Source: Linderina pennispora (Eukaryota; Kickxellomycota; Kickxellomycetes; Kickxellales; Kickxellaceae). Taken from it: a stretch of DNA of 64,000 nt. The position numbers and the translations under genes were made by a program. The first letter of the stretch is position 1. Each line of letters starts with the position of its first letter. Below, one piece after another: positions 1 to 10,959 of this stretch. The notes under the pieces were generated by a model, which ran no database searches, was not told the DNA's origin, and saw only the letters and a list, made by a program, of their open reading frames with translations. The DNA lies in the NCBI RefSeq assembly GCF_002104995.1, contig NW_024468251.1, positions 310,001 through 374,000 on the forward strand, in the 5' to 3' direction.

Positions 1-561
1 ACCGCGCGGTGCTGGAGAACGCGCTGCGCAAATTCACCACATTGACTGTTGGCGATGTGTTTGCGATTAGTTACAACCAGCGCATTTACAAGATCGCTGT
101 GCTCGAGACCAAGCCATCTACCGAGGGCATTGCGATTGTGGAGACCGATCTGAGCGTTGATTTCGCTGCGCCCGTTGGCTATGTCGAGCCATCGCGCCAG
201 GACTTGTCGCAGTCGAGCCGTCCGGCCAGCAGCATGGCCAGCGATATCCGGAGACGCGAAGAGAAGGTCAAGGAGGAAATGCAAAAGTCGCGCTTCGTGC
301 CCTTTGAGGGCTCTGGCCTGCGCCTCAATAGTAAAGGCTACCGCGGATTCCATCAGGTCGTATGCCTCGACGCCCGATGGCCCCTGTGAAGTCACTGTGG
401 ACGAGGCTGCTCTGGTACCCCTGGACGTGCCCATTGGCACACTGTTCTTTGGATACGATTTGGTGCCTCCGCCGGGTGCCGAGCTCGACCTGCCAAAGGA
501 CGAGAAGCCAAAGTTCTCTGGCGAGGGCAATGTATTGCGCGCGCGCCGTAAGCGCAAGTAA
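1..561 (+). CDS. UFD1: UFD1, 3' end (5' truncated by window)
   Basis: This is the C-terminal part of the ubiquitin fusion degradation protein 1, the cofactor that with Npl4 directs the Cdc48/p97 unfoldase to ubiquitinated substrates in ERAD and nuclear degradation. The reading starts at the window edge inside the double-psi-barrel domain (LENALRKF, LTVGDVFAI, VLETKPS, APVGY are family signatures) and continues into the flexible tail with an F-x-GSGLRLNSK motif typical of Ufd1. The tail ends in RARRKRK and a TAA at 559-561. One extra base near 334 moves the reading from frame 3 to frame 1; removing it joins RLNSK to ATADSIRSY and gives a continuous protein. The shift is most likely a sequencing insertion. 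The start codon lies outside the window. Confidence 0.9.
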
Positions 562-1100
562 ATAGTTGTGTTTTTTTTGCTTCTTATAAATGCCTGGAAC
601 CTCCCAGTACACCCTCGAGTACTCTGGTATGTGCCATACGTAGCACACATGGCTAAATATATATACCGTATCTGTTGGTGCTTGTTATTTGGGATGAGGC
701 TTTTAGGTTTGAAAGAGGTTTTTGGCTTTGAAAGAGGGATTTTACTTTAAAAAACAAAAGGGGGAGACGGAATCCAAAATCCCATTCCAAATCTCAGATA
801 CCAACATCACATCCATTGTCATACCTACCCCATCTTGCGTTCTTAACTTCTCACATTAAATCTGCTGCTCACTGCCGGCAATATCGTCACCCCCGTGTGC
901 AACGACTAAATCTTGACATACTTCTTCTCATACTATCCCTTACCTTATTACGGCTTTTCATGTACAGGTGCTACATGGTGCATCAGACAACCTGTGTACG
1001 AAATTATCGTACTCGCACTTAAAGAGGTCACTGAGATTGCTGTTCTTGGCAGACCTAACATTGTAAGCCATCCCACCCCTTTGGGTGGAGAACACAGTGC
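562..1100. other. Gene-poor spacer downstream of UFD1
   Basis: This stretch holds the UFD1 3' untranslated region and AT-rich sequence. Only short ORFs of unremarkable composition are present on either strand and I recognise no domain, RNA gene or repeat. Confidence 0.5.
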
Positions 1101-2166
1101 ACACTACCAGCATGGCAGCATTCGGACTATCGAACTATAGTGACTTTTTCTCTACTTAGTCACCTGTTTGTATATATGTTTGGGATTAAACCAGTACACC
1201 GCACAGGACAAAGTTGTCCTGGCCAATATGTAGTAGCCAGCAAGTACTCAACTATGATGTGGCAATGCAACTATTCCGCTCTCAAAGGGCTACACTCCAT
1301 ACTGTTGCATGGCTCCAGTGCAAAAGATGTATTTTTGTATATACTCAAAGCTGGTGGCTTTTCTACCTTTTGTCTCTGGTGATGGGTAGACATTTACAAA
1401 TGCTACTAGGATAGCTCTGCTCACGATGCGAGCTCAGCTGCTAGTCAGCATGGGTTGACATGTCGATAAGAGCATCACGGCGAACCGGTCATTTGAACGT
1501 GTCAGATGATTGTTGGTGCAATGGCGATCAGGGTGCCTAGAGGTAACTGCCTGGTGGAGCTTCTGTGCAGGTGTATAAATACACACTTGGCATGCATTAT
1601 TGAACTCAGCCTTGGACACATTGCCTATTGTACTGTGCAGTGTGTTTTTGCAGCTGCGAATATCAATCAATTTGGCCAGAATCCGCTGTAGGCAAGTGCC
1701 ATAGTGCAACACAATGTTGTTCTTGTATGCTGTCATCAGCTCGGTATCCACGTATGCTGCTACCTGATTTATTTCGCGTACACCATGTAGCTCGATATTG
1801 CCATTATGTAATAGACAATCATATTTATGATATCTAATTACATCACCGAAATCTGCGCTCGACAGTTCTGACATATCTTTCCGGTTGACAAAATCCTTGG
1901 CAGACATGGCCGTCTTTGCCTTTAGGTTGTGATATATAAATAAACTAAATTGAGCGAAAGAATCCATTTTTTACAAATGTTGCATGGTCAAAAGCATCAT
2001 CGTCAGCTAGCTGATGGAGTAGTATCCATCGTGCAAGCATGTATGTATGCTTTTTGATGATATTGACGCTGTGTACAAATTGCTCTAGGCGGGGCAACAT
2101 AGAATCACGGAAGCCAATACCACCAAGTGATGTCTTTATGACAGTAGTGCTGCGGGTAATATTCAT
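1100..2166 (-). pseudogene. Decayed mobile-element-type gene, possibly Fanzor N-terminal part
   Basis: A minus-strand reading starts with ATG at 2166 and runs about 70 codons (LPRLEQFVHSVNIIKKH, LARWILLHQLADDD, TFVKNGFF). It passes a homopolymer A run near 1960 with a shift of one base, and continues to about 1700 with INQVAAYVDTELM and AYKNNIVLHYGTCLQRIL. Further on, stop codons accumulate, though a patch near 1195-1160 (CPVRCTGLIPNIYTNR) still looks family-like. The spacing of the helical NNIxxHY segment and the later L-P-x-R-x-x-LIP patch recall an expanded gene family of Mucoromycota and Zoopagomycota, which I believe to be Fanzor (eukaryotic TnpB-like) proteins. The RuvC nuclease part and terminal zinc finger that would prove this are not visible. 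It could instead belong to another multicopy family. Confidence 0.3.
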
Positions 2167-2885
2167 TTGAGAAACTCAATAGGCAAAGTAAGAGAAATGA
2201 TGCTGTTCAGTTTTGCTGTATTGCAGATGCATAGCATTAAGAACTTTTTATTAAAAATTATCTGGCTTGCATGGTTCTTGGGGCCCTTGGCACTGATACA
2301 GTCTCTTGAATCAGTCTATACAGACTGGATCCATTGTGGCCCAAATACTACCGCTTACGCATGTTCATAAGACAAATTAATTTATAAAATAAACCCACAA
2401 ATATTGCATGGCCTCTAGAAGAGCTATATGGCCATATTCAATAGATGCTCATAAATAAATAAACTAAGGGTGTTGCGCAGCCGGTGATGACCACCATGAT
2501 GATGCCATGGAGGTTATCAGGCCGACCGACAATGAGAGCAGCTCTTGCGCTGAACCAATAGAGATATATAGTGGAGACCTGTGAACACTACAATAACAAC
2601 TTGTCACCCTGGTTTCACCGATGAGGTCAGATGCCGCACAAGATCAAAAGGAGTTTACAGGAGCAAGCCATCCAAACTCGCTTTGAGGCTTAAGAGTTTT
2701 ATTTCTAACCAATTATTAAGTTTCTAGCGGACAGTCTGGACACTTTTTGGACTATAAAATCTTATATATAGGTAAAGATGGAAGGACTGTGGGCTTAGAG
2801 AAATGGGAAGTGCCACTCTCAATATGTATATCTGCTGAGAGCCATGGCTGGCCGCAGCAAATGGCGGTGCCATGGTGTCATCAGT
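2167..2885. other. Gene-poor spacer
   Basis: This AT-rich stretch lies between the decayed gene and the 3' end of the GATA factor. It has only short ORFs without recognisable domains. The end nearest 2885 is probably 3' untranslated sequence of the GATA factor gene. Confidence 0.5.
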
Positions 2886-4093
2886 CTAATCTTTATTCTC
2901 ATCATCATTCATCAGCGACAGGCTTCCGTCGGCCGGCAGCAGTCTCAACGCCTGGAATGGTGGAACAGGGCCCGACACAATATTCTCCGACAACCCTATA
3001 TTGATTGGTTCGCGCTTCACTGCAGCGTTCTTTCTGATGACCTGCAGCTTGCCACTTTCGTCGTAAGCGATCGGACGCGGCTTTCGGTGCAGTCTATAGT
3101 ACAGTCCACAGGCATTGCACAGCATACTGTTGGAGATGGGATGGCGGCGCCAGCTCGGCGTCTCGGTCTCGCCACAGTTGCAGCAGATCATGAGTGTGCC
3201 GTCCGAGCTGATGGCGGGAATCACAATCTTCTTGCCTCGTGCGGTCTTGCAGCCCTTGGGGCATAGGGATGGCAGTGAAAGTGCTGGTTTCCGCGCGATC
3301 TAGCAGTGCGACGCAGTGTGCGCAGACCAAGCATTGGCCGGCTCTGGATGGCTGTCGCCGCAAAGGACTACACATGCAGCTTGTGTCGTGCATGCACGGA
3401 GACGGAGAACACGAGTGGTTGTGCTGGCATCCGGAAGGGACAAGCTTGAGACAAAGAGCCGTCACAATGGTCCACCAGTGTCGTCGTTCAATCCACATGC
3501 ATTGGACCGCATTGAAGCCCATTGAGCCCATTGAGTGCTGCGAGTGTGGCAAGCATCGCACTGTCCGCAGCAAGAGGCGCTATATTTGTCGGTACCGGGC
3601 TGGCAGGTGGTCTGGCTTGGCGGTGGCAATATGAAAGGCGCCGACAGGTTGAAATCGACACAAGGCATCTGGAGCCCTAGCTGCAGTGGTGACGAGCTCA
3701 TCATGGTCATAATGGGCGATGGGGTTTGCCATAGTCAGGTGCGGCGAGATGCCTGTCGAGATGGACAGAGGGGATGGGGTTGCCATAGCCATGCCCGGGG
3801 ACGACCTTTTCCATAGTCACCAGTGGCGATATGGCTGTGGTGGCTGGCTGCGAGGACGTGACCGCCATACTCATCAGCGCAGCGTCAGTGAGCAGCTGGT
3901 TTGGACTGGCGGTGCTGGGGCTAGAACTCTGTGGCATGGCTGTAGCACTCGAGCCCAGAATGCTTGGCAGCAGCAGTGGTGGCAGCGGCGGAGCTTGGGT
4001 GTCAAGAAAGGCCAGCAAATTTGAAATGTCAGTGTCTGATATATCGGCAGGTTCGTGAGTGGGATATGGAAAGGGAGACCGGGGCGGATGCAT
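2886..4093 (-). CDS. GATA-type zinc-finger transcription factor (read with frameshifts)
   Basis: This is a sequence-specific DNA-binding protein of the GATA family, acting in the nucleus; fungal members control nitrogen, iron or light responses. The ATG is at 4093. The N-terminal half is Pro/Ser/Thr-rich (start MHPPRSPFPYP). The C-terminal segment, near 3000-3190, carries a clear finger: C-x2-C, an 18-residue loop with TPSWRRHP, then CNACGLYYRLHRKPRP and a basic tail. The loop is 18 residues, as in White Collar-type fingers, but the tail is AreA-like. A Cys-rich stretch upstream (about 3300-3580) could hide a second, damaged finger as in SreA-type regulators, but frameshifts prevent a decision. 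Single extra bases near 3715, 3560-3480 and 3245 break the frame; the one near 3245 is clearly a single inserted base. Confidence 0.75.
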
Positions 4094-5239
4094 CTGCAGC
4101 GAAGATAATATTTGAGCAGGTGAGAGAAGCCTGAGCGTGCTTTATAGCTACAGGATTATTTTCCTCTTCTGAGATGGATAAGCTGATACAACCCGCAAAA
4201 AGAGAAGATGTGATGCAGCTCGGTTGTTGCTGAGGAGAATTTGATCCAGGAATTCAGAGCTGTATAAATACTCTCTCACCGTGTGCCGGCTCGGTGGAGG
4301 TCGCTCTCGCATTTGTTCAGCACTTGACAATCGTCCAGTAGCAGCCCTCTGTTCCCAGGCCCTTGGCACCGGCTGCCCGCAATGGCAAGTAACTAGTAAC
4401 ATTTAAGCTCTGATATATCGCTCGTCCTTGTATTTCAGCCAGAAATAGTATCCAGGGATAATGTAACCTGCGCGCTGGAATCATAGGTTAATTACGCGGC
4501 GTTTTCCGCCCTGCTGCCTCCGAGTAAGCTGCTGTCAATGAATTGACAGTTTGCTTGCCAATCCAGCAGCCAGCGAATCTTCGAATCCAGCACGCCTGCG
4601 CTCGGGCGTCGGCATGTGGTAGAAATCTCCGCGACGAAGCACAAGCACGGCTGTAATCTGCATCCTGGATACAGGCCAGCTGTCCCACGCAGAAGAGCTA
4701 AACCGTTCTCTTTTCTATTTCAGCGACAACGTGGACGGAGTGGCGAATGCATAGGAGATGCAGCTGCAGTTTGCAGCGATAGCGGTCTGTACAGGATTTC
4801 GAATTAGAAGCAGCGATTTGCTGTCCCGGCTTATAGAATCGCTCTGCTTTCACGCCTGCGAGCATGGCAGGTGTGCCATGGCCCAGAAAGCGAATGGCGA
4901 ATGGTGATTGGGGAGCGGGGCGAGGCGCTGGCAAGGCACATGCTGCGACAGCAGAAAAAGAATGGCAGCATGTGATAATCTTGCTTTTTTTGTGTGCTAG
5001 CTCTTTCAGGTGCGAGGGAGTGGTGCTTCCCCGGCCTCACTATGAGCGAAAAAATAGCGGCCCAAGGCGGGCAAGCATGGTGCCAGCGCCTGCTCTCAGT
5101 CGAACAGATCTCTGTTCTTTTTTCCTTTCTTGCTTCAGCTCTACAGCCTAGCATATACGTTTTTCGCCTTCTACTTGTTTTCAAAGCCAACTCCAATTCG
5201 CTCTTGGTTTGCTTTACTATTCTCTAGTCAATTACCTGA
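4094..5239. promoter_or_regulatory. Divergent promoter region between GATA factor and ABCD-like gene
   Basis: About 1.1 kb separates two divergently transcribed genes and must hold both promoters. A TATA-like element (TATAAATA at about 4263) is visible. No convincing ORF or RNA gene is present. A short stretch near 4575 resembles a tRNA T-loop but has no tRNA body around it. Confidence 0.45.
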
Positions 5240-7682
5240 ATGAGCACAGAAAGCCCACAGCCTGCCGAGGCGGTCGTCGAGACACCGCTGGTCTCTTCCG
5301 CGCCCGAGGACACAGCCGAGCAGCATGCCTTCCCTGAGGAGGGTCCCGAGGTGGAGGAGGTGGACAAATCAGACAGGAGGAATTGCAATTCCCCCGCCCT
5401 CGGCTAAAGCACACAACACAAATAGATACAGCCTTGACAGCCAACCACACATGAAGCTGCCCAGCGACAGCGGCTCAAACAACGACGAGTACACAACCGA
5501 CATGTATACCGAAGACGACTACTCCGACGAGTACACGGAGGATTCGGTGTTCTCCGACAGCAACTATGACGAGAGCAGCTATACTGAGAGCGGCAGCGAC
5601 GGCGAGACAGGAATCCCGCCCTCGACATCGAGCCAGCCGGAGGTGACAGTGAGCCAGCCGGAGGTGACAGTGAGCCAGGCCAAGAGCGCGTCCGGGTCGT
5701 ACCGCAGCGCCAACCGGCTGTCGTGGGCGCAGCAGGCAGTTGAGGATGCGCCTGTGTTTGACGCGCATTTCAGCTCTGGAGCCACAAGCCCGATTCCGAC
5801 AGACGCCAGCAGCGCACGGGCAGTGAATGCGCTTGGCCCGACACACCGGTTCGAGTCGCATACGCCATGGGGCAGCTCGACGGGGCGGCTGACCAATGGC
5901 AGCCGCAAGGGCCGAGTTTGGGACGATCCCGATACAATCACTGCAGCCAATGTCGACAGTCTGGGCGGCGCACAGTTTGCGCAGCAAAAGATGCCGTTGT
6001 ATGATGACACAGCGAACCTGGACATCGACCCGGGCAGGCTGACACCGTCAGCGTCATCGACCAAGCTCAATGCGGGCCAGCCCATGGTTCACAACCACCA
6101 CAACACGCCGGTTCCCCAGCAGTATCAGAACGGGGGATTCCAGTCTATGACGGCTGTCACAGCCCATGCAGCCATGACGCAGCCCAATGTGCAGCTCATG
6201 CAGCAGCAGCTGCAGCTCCAGCACCACCACCACCAGCAGCTGCAGCAGCAGGTGCGGCAGATTGTCAATGTCGTGCCAGTGCAGCAGGGGACCAAGAACT
6301 ACCAGCAGCTGCAGCAGCAGATTCAGCGCGAGCAGAAGCTCCAGCAAGACGCGATCGACAACAAGCTCCTGCAAGAGCGCGCACCCCGCATTGTGACCAT
6401 CGCACAATTCATCAAATCAGTCAGCCGGCTTCTGAGTATCGGATTCCCGTCGGCCACATGCACCGAGGCTCGGCTGACCGTCGCCCTGATTGCAGTGCTA
6501 GGTGCACGCACGGGGCTGGACGTGTGGTTTGCCAACTTCAATGCGCGCACAGTCCGCGCAGTAGTGTCCTATGACCGGCGCACGCTGGTGCGGCGACTGC
6601 TGCCCGAGTACCTGGCCATGATGGTACCGATGGCGGCAATCAACCAGACGATCAAGTGGCTGATCAGCTCGCTGACCATTGCGCTGCGGGTGCGGCTCGG
6701 CCGGTACGCGCATGAGCGGTACGTCGATGGGATTACGAACATCACGTGGAACCAGCTGCACGGGCAGGGGCCCAACGGCTCGACGCCAGCGTACGACCGG
6801 CCTGACTGGCTGCTGACAGTGCAGATCCACCGGTTCGCCGACATGTTCCCGCGGCTGCTGGCAGACGTGGTCAAGCCGACCTTTGACTGGTTCGTGTTCT
6901 CGCGCCTGCTGAGCCGGTTCATCAGCCGCAGCGGCTCTTTGACCATGGTCATGTATGTGGTGCTTGCAAACACCATCATCCGGTTCGCCTCGCCGCCGGT
7001 GGGCAAGAACGCAAGCCGCCTGTCGCAGCTGGAGGAGCGGTACCGTGGCGTGTACGCGCGCATCTCGTCGATGATCCAGCGGGCGGCGGCGGCCAGCACG
7101 CCGCTTGTCCAGCAACAGCAGCAGCAGCAACAGCAGCAGCAGGAAAAGGGCTCGTCGATAATATCGCCGGAGCCGTCGCCCCTGACCACGCCGTATGCGA
7201 ACGAGCGGTATGCGCCGCAGGCGTTTATTCCGCGGGTGCAGAACGGGTTCCGCAAGCGTGCGCAGGAGGCGCTGGACGGCTCATTGGGCAGCGTAGCGTC
7301 GAATGTGGTGACAACCAACTTCCGGCGGTTCTTTGGCGGAATTGGCGAGACGATCCTGGCCAAGTACGGAGCGACCTTGACCGCGTACTATCTGCTGTCG
7401 CGGCCGCTGTGCACGCCGGGCAGGCGGCTGGCGTCTGATCTGATGCACGATCCGGCGGCGGTCATGATGAGCTACACGCGCAACTCGTCGTACCTGATCA
7501 ATCTGTCGCAGGCCACGACGCGGCTGTTGCTGATGGTCAACGATTTGCCCAAGTTTGTGTGGTCGACGGTCAAGGTCGATCGGCTGCTGCGGTCGCTGGA
7601 TGTCCATGCGCGGTACCGGCGGGAGGTTGCGCAGTCGTCGGTGTGCGATGACGAGCGGTCGTCGCTGACGTCGAATGAGTAA
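5240..7682 (+). CDS. ABCD (peroxisomal ALD-type) transporter membrane domain without ATPase domain
   Basis: The protein (about 813 aa) has the transmembrane domain of subfamily D ABC half-transporters. Segments corresponding to the ALD protein helices are seen in order: SRT-like ARTGLDVWFANFNAR, NQTIKWLISSLTIALRVRLGRY, VVKPTFDWFVFSRLL, YVVLANTIIRF, and a late YTRNSSYLINLSQATTRLLLM segment. The family normally continues into a nucleotide-binding domain with Walker A, signature and Walker B motifs. Here the protein stops about 60 residues after the last helix region and no such domain follows. The helix that normally couples to the ATPase is replaced by poly-Gln (about 7110-7142) and Ser/Pro-rich sequence. 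The N-terminal third is acidic, then Gln-rich, with a 21-bp tandem repeat near 5632-5673. I start at the ATG at 5240, joined to the main frame by one extra base near 5375; an internal start at 5325 or 5451 is possible. Confidence 0.75.
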
Positions 7683-8062
7683 TGCTGTCCCCATTTACCC
7701 ACCACCACCCCTGTCTGCATGTTCTATGTGTACATTGCCTATTGAGGATTGAGGGGTGAGTGGGTGAATAGGGACAGCTCATGCCGCATTCCTCTGCACC
7801 CATCATCATCCCCATATTCCTTTCCCCCCTCTTACGTTTCTTAACCCGTCTGGTTTTGTTCTACGTCTCTCCTTTAGTTTCCTGACTCCGTTTCCCAACA
7901 TGTAATATCCGAAAGATATAGAGCAGGCCATGTAAATATTTTATGTGGAGACATGTTTTAAAACAGGGTTAAAACTGAATGTTCAAGGGGGAAGAAATAT
8001 GAAGTGTTTTTGGGAGTTGTTGATGGCGGGGAGGGGAGGGCAAGATGGAGAGGTTGCTCTGC
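7683..8062. other. Convergent 3' intergenic region
   Basis: This stretch separates two convergent genes and holds their 3' untranslated sequences. I see no ATPase-domain coding potential here that could complete the preceding ABCD-like gene. Confidence 0.6.
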
Positions 8063-10097
8063 TTAGGCAGAGGTGGGCTCGGCAGCAGGGGCAGCAGGGG
8101 CAGCAGGGGCCTCGGTGGCCGGAGCAGCCTCAGCAGCCGGAGCAGCCGGAGCAGCGGCGGCGGCGGCAGCGGCGGCAGCCTTCTTGCTCTTGTTCTTCTT
8201 GGGCTTCTCGTTGCTCTTGACAAACTCCTCGTGCTCCTTCTTCTCATCCTCAACCAGCTTCTTGGCCTCATGGACACGAGGCGAGTCCTCGCCGTAAATG
8301 ACCGAGCGGGACTTGACGGCAGCCTCCAAGGCGTGCTTGGCCTGGTTCAGGTACCGCCTGGTGATGGCGCGGCCGGCCGGGGTGTGGTTGCCGCTCTTGG
8401 CCTGGGCCTGCTTGAGGCACATGTCGCCGAGGGTCAGCTGGAAGTCGGCCAGCTTGGGGTAGTTATCGGGAACGGCACCCTTGGCGTTCTGGATGCGGTC
8501 GACCAGGATGGAGTTGTAGCGGATGGCGCGGTCAACCTCCTTGAGCAGGGTGCAGGTGCGCACCAGCGCGGTGTAGGTGTTGATCAGGTAGGCGTTGAGC
8601 GGGTGCAGGATGCCCGAGTCCTCAAAGTTGCGGATGAACTGCTCGAACAGGCGGCGGGCCTCGACGGCGTTGCCGTTCTGCAGGGCCATGTGGGCAGTGC
8701 TGAAGTCGGTGATGGCAGCCTTGAGGGTGTCGACCAGCTTGGTGACCTCGATCTTGGCCGGGCACGTCTCGCACTCGGCGAACTTGCCCTGGATCTCCTG
8801 GTCCAGCGCCGAGATGTCGGTCATCAGCTCGTTGATATCCTGCACCTCCTTGGTCTCCTCGAAGATCATCACGCCCTTCTTGCACTCCTGGCACTGGATG
8901 CCGTCCATGAACCGGTCGACCGACTGCGAGAGCAGAGTCGAGCACCGCCGGCACTTGCACCAGAAGTGGCGCGTCAGCAGCAGGTCGCGGCGCCGCTGCT
9001 CGCGCGGCTGGTAGACCTCCACGTACGAGACTGTCAGGTCGGTGTTGGCGGCGACGTCAGTCAGGGTGCGGATGTAGAGGACGCCAGACTGCTCGCCAAC
9101 GAACACGCAGTTCGGGTTGCAGCTGTGGTTGAAGTACAGCGAGCTGAACGGGAACAGGCCCTGCACCTGGTGGCCGTTGATCGTCAGGATGTGCAGGTTC
9201 GAGGTGAACTGGCACGCGAGCTCGACGGCCTCCGACAGCGCAACACGGCCCTCCTCGGGCACGAACGTCATCATCTCCTTCACTATATAAAGACCAAGGG
9301 TTGGCTCGGGTGGTTAGTAGCGACGGAGGGGGGCCATTATCATCTCCACAGAGTGGATGGTGGTGTTTGCGCTAGAGCGGTCTTCTGGGGGGGGGGTACT
9401 TACGTGCGTTCTGGAGGCTCTTGATCGAGCTGCGCTCAATGTAGTGGCGGTTGTCGTTGAGATCGCCCACGGCGACATACGGGGTGGGCTGGATCTCGCC
9501 CTCCTTGGCAAGGGCAACCTCGGCGACGTTGTTCTTGACATCAGCAAAGCGCCTGGCCAGCAGCGCCAGCACGCCACGCAGGGTCTCCAGGCTGACCTCG
9601 TAGTGGCCGGCAATCCGGTTGGACTCAGCCAGAGCCTTGCACTGCAGGCCGTGCTCCAGCTTGTGGGCGTCCTGGCAGGCCTGCGAGCAGTAGGCAGCCA
9701 TCTTGCACTGGTCGCACGAGTGGCGCGGCACGGTGTACTTTTCCAGCTGGCCCTTGATCGGCTGGCCCTGCTGGTCGACCTTGGGGCGGGTCTCGGTCTT
9801 CATGGTTACGGGGCTGAAGCAGCGGTGGCAGATGTTGACAAAGGACATGTTGCGGACAATCGCAGCCGAGGCCTTCTCGACGGCCACCAGGGTGCCGGCG
9901 GGCAGATCGGTGCTGGCGCAGATGTGGCGGCCCTTGGCGTGCGACGACTTGACTGCGACCGGGAACACCGACTCGGCAGAGGCATACTTGGTGTTGTCAG
10001 CCACGGTCTTCTTGGCCTTCTTCTTCTTGCTGGCAGCTGACTGTTGGCCCGCGGCGTGCGCCTCAACAGTGGGTTCGGTGGAGATAGCGGCCATCAT
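8063..10097 (-). CDS. SET and MYND domain lysine methyltransferase (SMYD-like)
   Basis: This is a predicted SAM-dependent protein-lysine methyltransferase of the SMYD type (about 637 aa). Exon 1 is 10097-9404 and exon 2 is 9282-8063, joined by a 121-bp intron with GTAAGT donor and TATATAG acceptor. The SET domain is split by a MYND zinc finger in exon 1 (paired Cys around CHRCF, CDQCKMAAYCSQACQ and the final HGLQC). The catalytic core in exon 2 shows YFNHSCNPNC, which binds SAM, and LTVSYVEVY, followed by the post-SET cysteines FWCKCRRC. A helical C-terminal domain like that of SMYD2/3 follows (residues about 400-570). The protein ends in a Lys-rich then Ala/Pro-rich tail of low complexity. 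The N-terminus also has a short Lys-rich stretch that may be a nuclear signal. The exact substrate cannot be told from sequence. Confidence 0.88.
9283..9403 (-). other. Intron of SMYD-like gene
   Basis: The donor reads GTAAGT and the acceptor TATATAG on the minus strand. Splicing gives SLQNALKEMM across the junction, restoring the SET domain frame. Confidence 0.85.
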
Positions 10098-10959
10098 TAG
10101 TGGTTGGTTGGAAAGCGAGCAAGAATTGGGATGGGAGGGGGTGAGACAGTCTATACCAGGAGAGGTGCAGGAGCGTTAGTACTGAGGACCATTGGGCGGA
10201 GTTGAGGGAGGAGGCTCATGCGGGCTGGCGGTGGGCTCACATGGGAGGTTTATGCTATTTGCCTCCCACGGCTAGCAGCTGGCTGCACCAATATGCATGG
10301 TATTTGGCCGCTTTATAATACAGGGCATGTTCTTGGACCTGTTTCGGCAAGAAATAAAACATAAAGTAGCGCCGGGCTCAGATACAATACTGCTTTTCAC
10401 TTCTGACAAGTACTGCTTTATGAAACGCAAGCGATTGCAGAGCATCTCTGCCGGGCAAGTTCAAGACCGAAAGCCCCATCCCCCACCGCAGTTCGCAGGC
10501 GGGATATATGGAGGTGCATACAGAAGAAATGCACCGGCAACGCATACAATCGCAAGAAAGAACGAGGAGCTGTACCTTGGGGGTTAAAAACAGGAGCCGG
10601 AACTGGAACGCAGACAGACAGGACAAGGGGAGGGGACCAGGAAACAGGTGGGTATTCCTTTTGAAAGTGTTACAGAAAGAAATATGAAAGAAAAATTGAA
10701 GTAGAGAAGGGAAAGAGGGTTGTAAACATTCTTCGCCGTCTGCCCTTGAGGTGTGCTGCTTCGCGGCCAGGGTTAATTTCGGCCTTGCCGGGTGCCTCTT
10801 GACGCTTCATTCTCAGTGCTATAATTGGGGACATCACAAAACTGGATCACAGAGGCTCCCGCCCATCGAGCCTGCGAGCAAACACACAAACTGCATCGCA
10901 ATCGGCAAGCCAATCACCGCCAGCCAACCCGTCCACCTAAACCCCTTGGAATCTCTTGA
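10098..10959. other. Intergenic: SMYD-like promoter and DALRD3-like 3' region
   Basis: The part next to 10097 should contain the SMYD-like promoter (minus strand); the part next to 10960 is 3' sequence of the next gene. No ORF here has a recognisable domain and no RNA gene is seen. Confidence 0.5.

Noticed and set aside
4575-4590. TTCGAATCC, like a tRNA T-loop
   Set aside because: No matching acceptor stem, D-arm or anticodon arm is found in the surrounding 80 bases.
6498-7363. Long minus-strand ORFs opposite the ABCD-like gene
   Set aside because: They are shadows of a GC-rich coding strand; poly-Cys runs correspond to the CAG repeats.
8045-9424. 459-codon plus-strand ORF opposite SMYD
   Set aside because: Shadow of the real minus-strand gene, Leu/Val/Gly-rich without domains.
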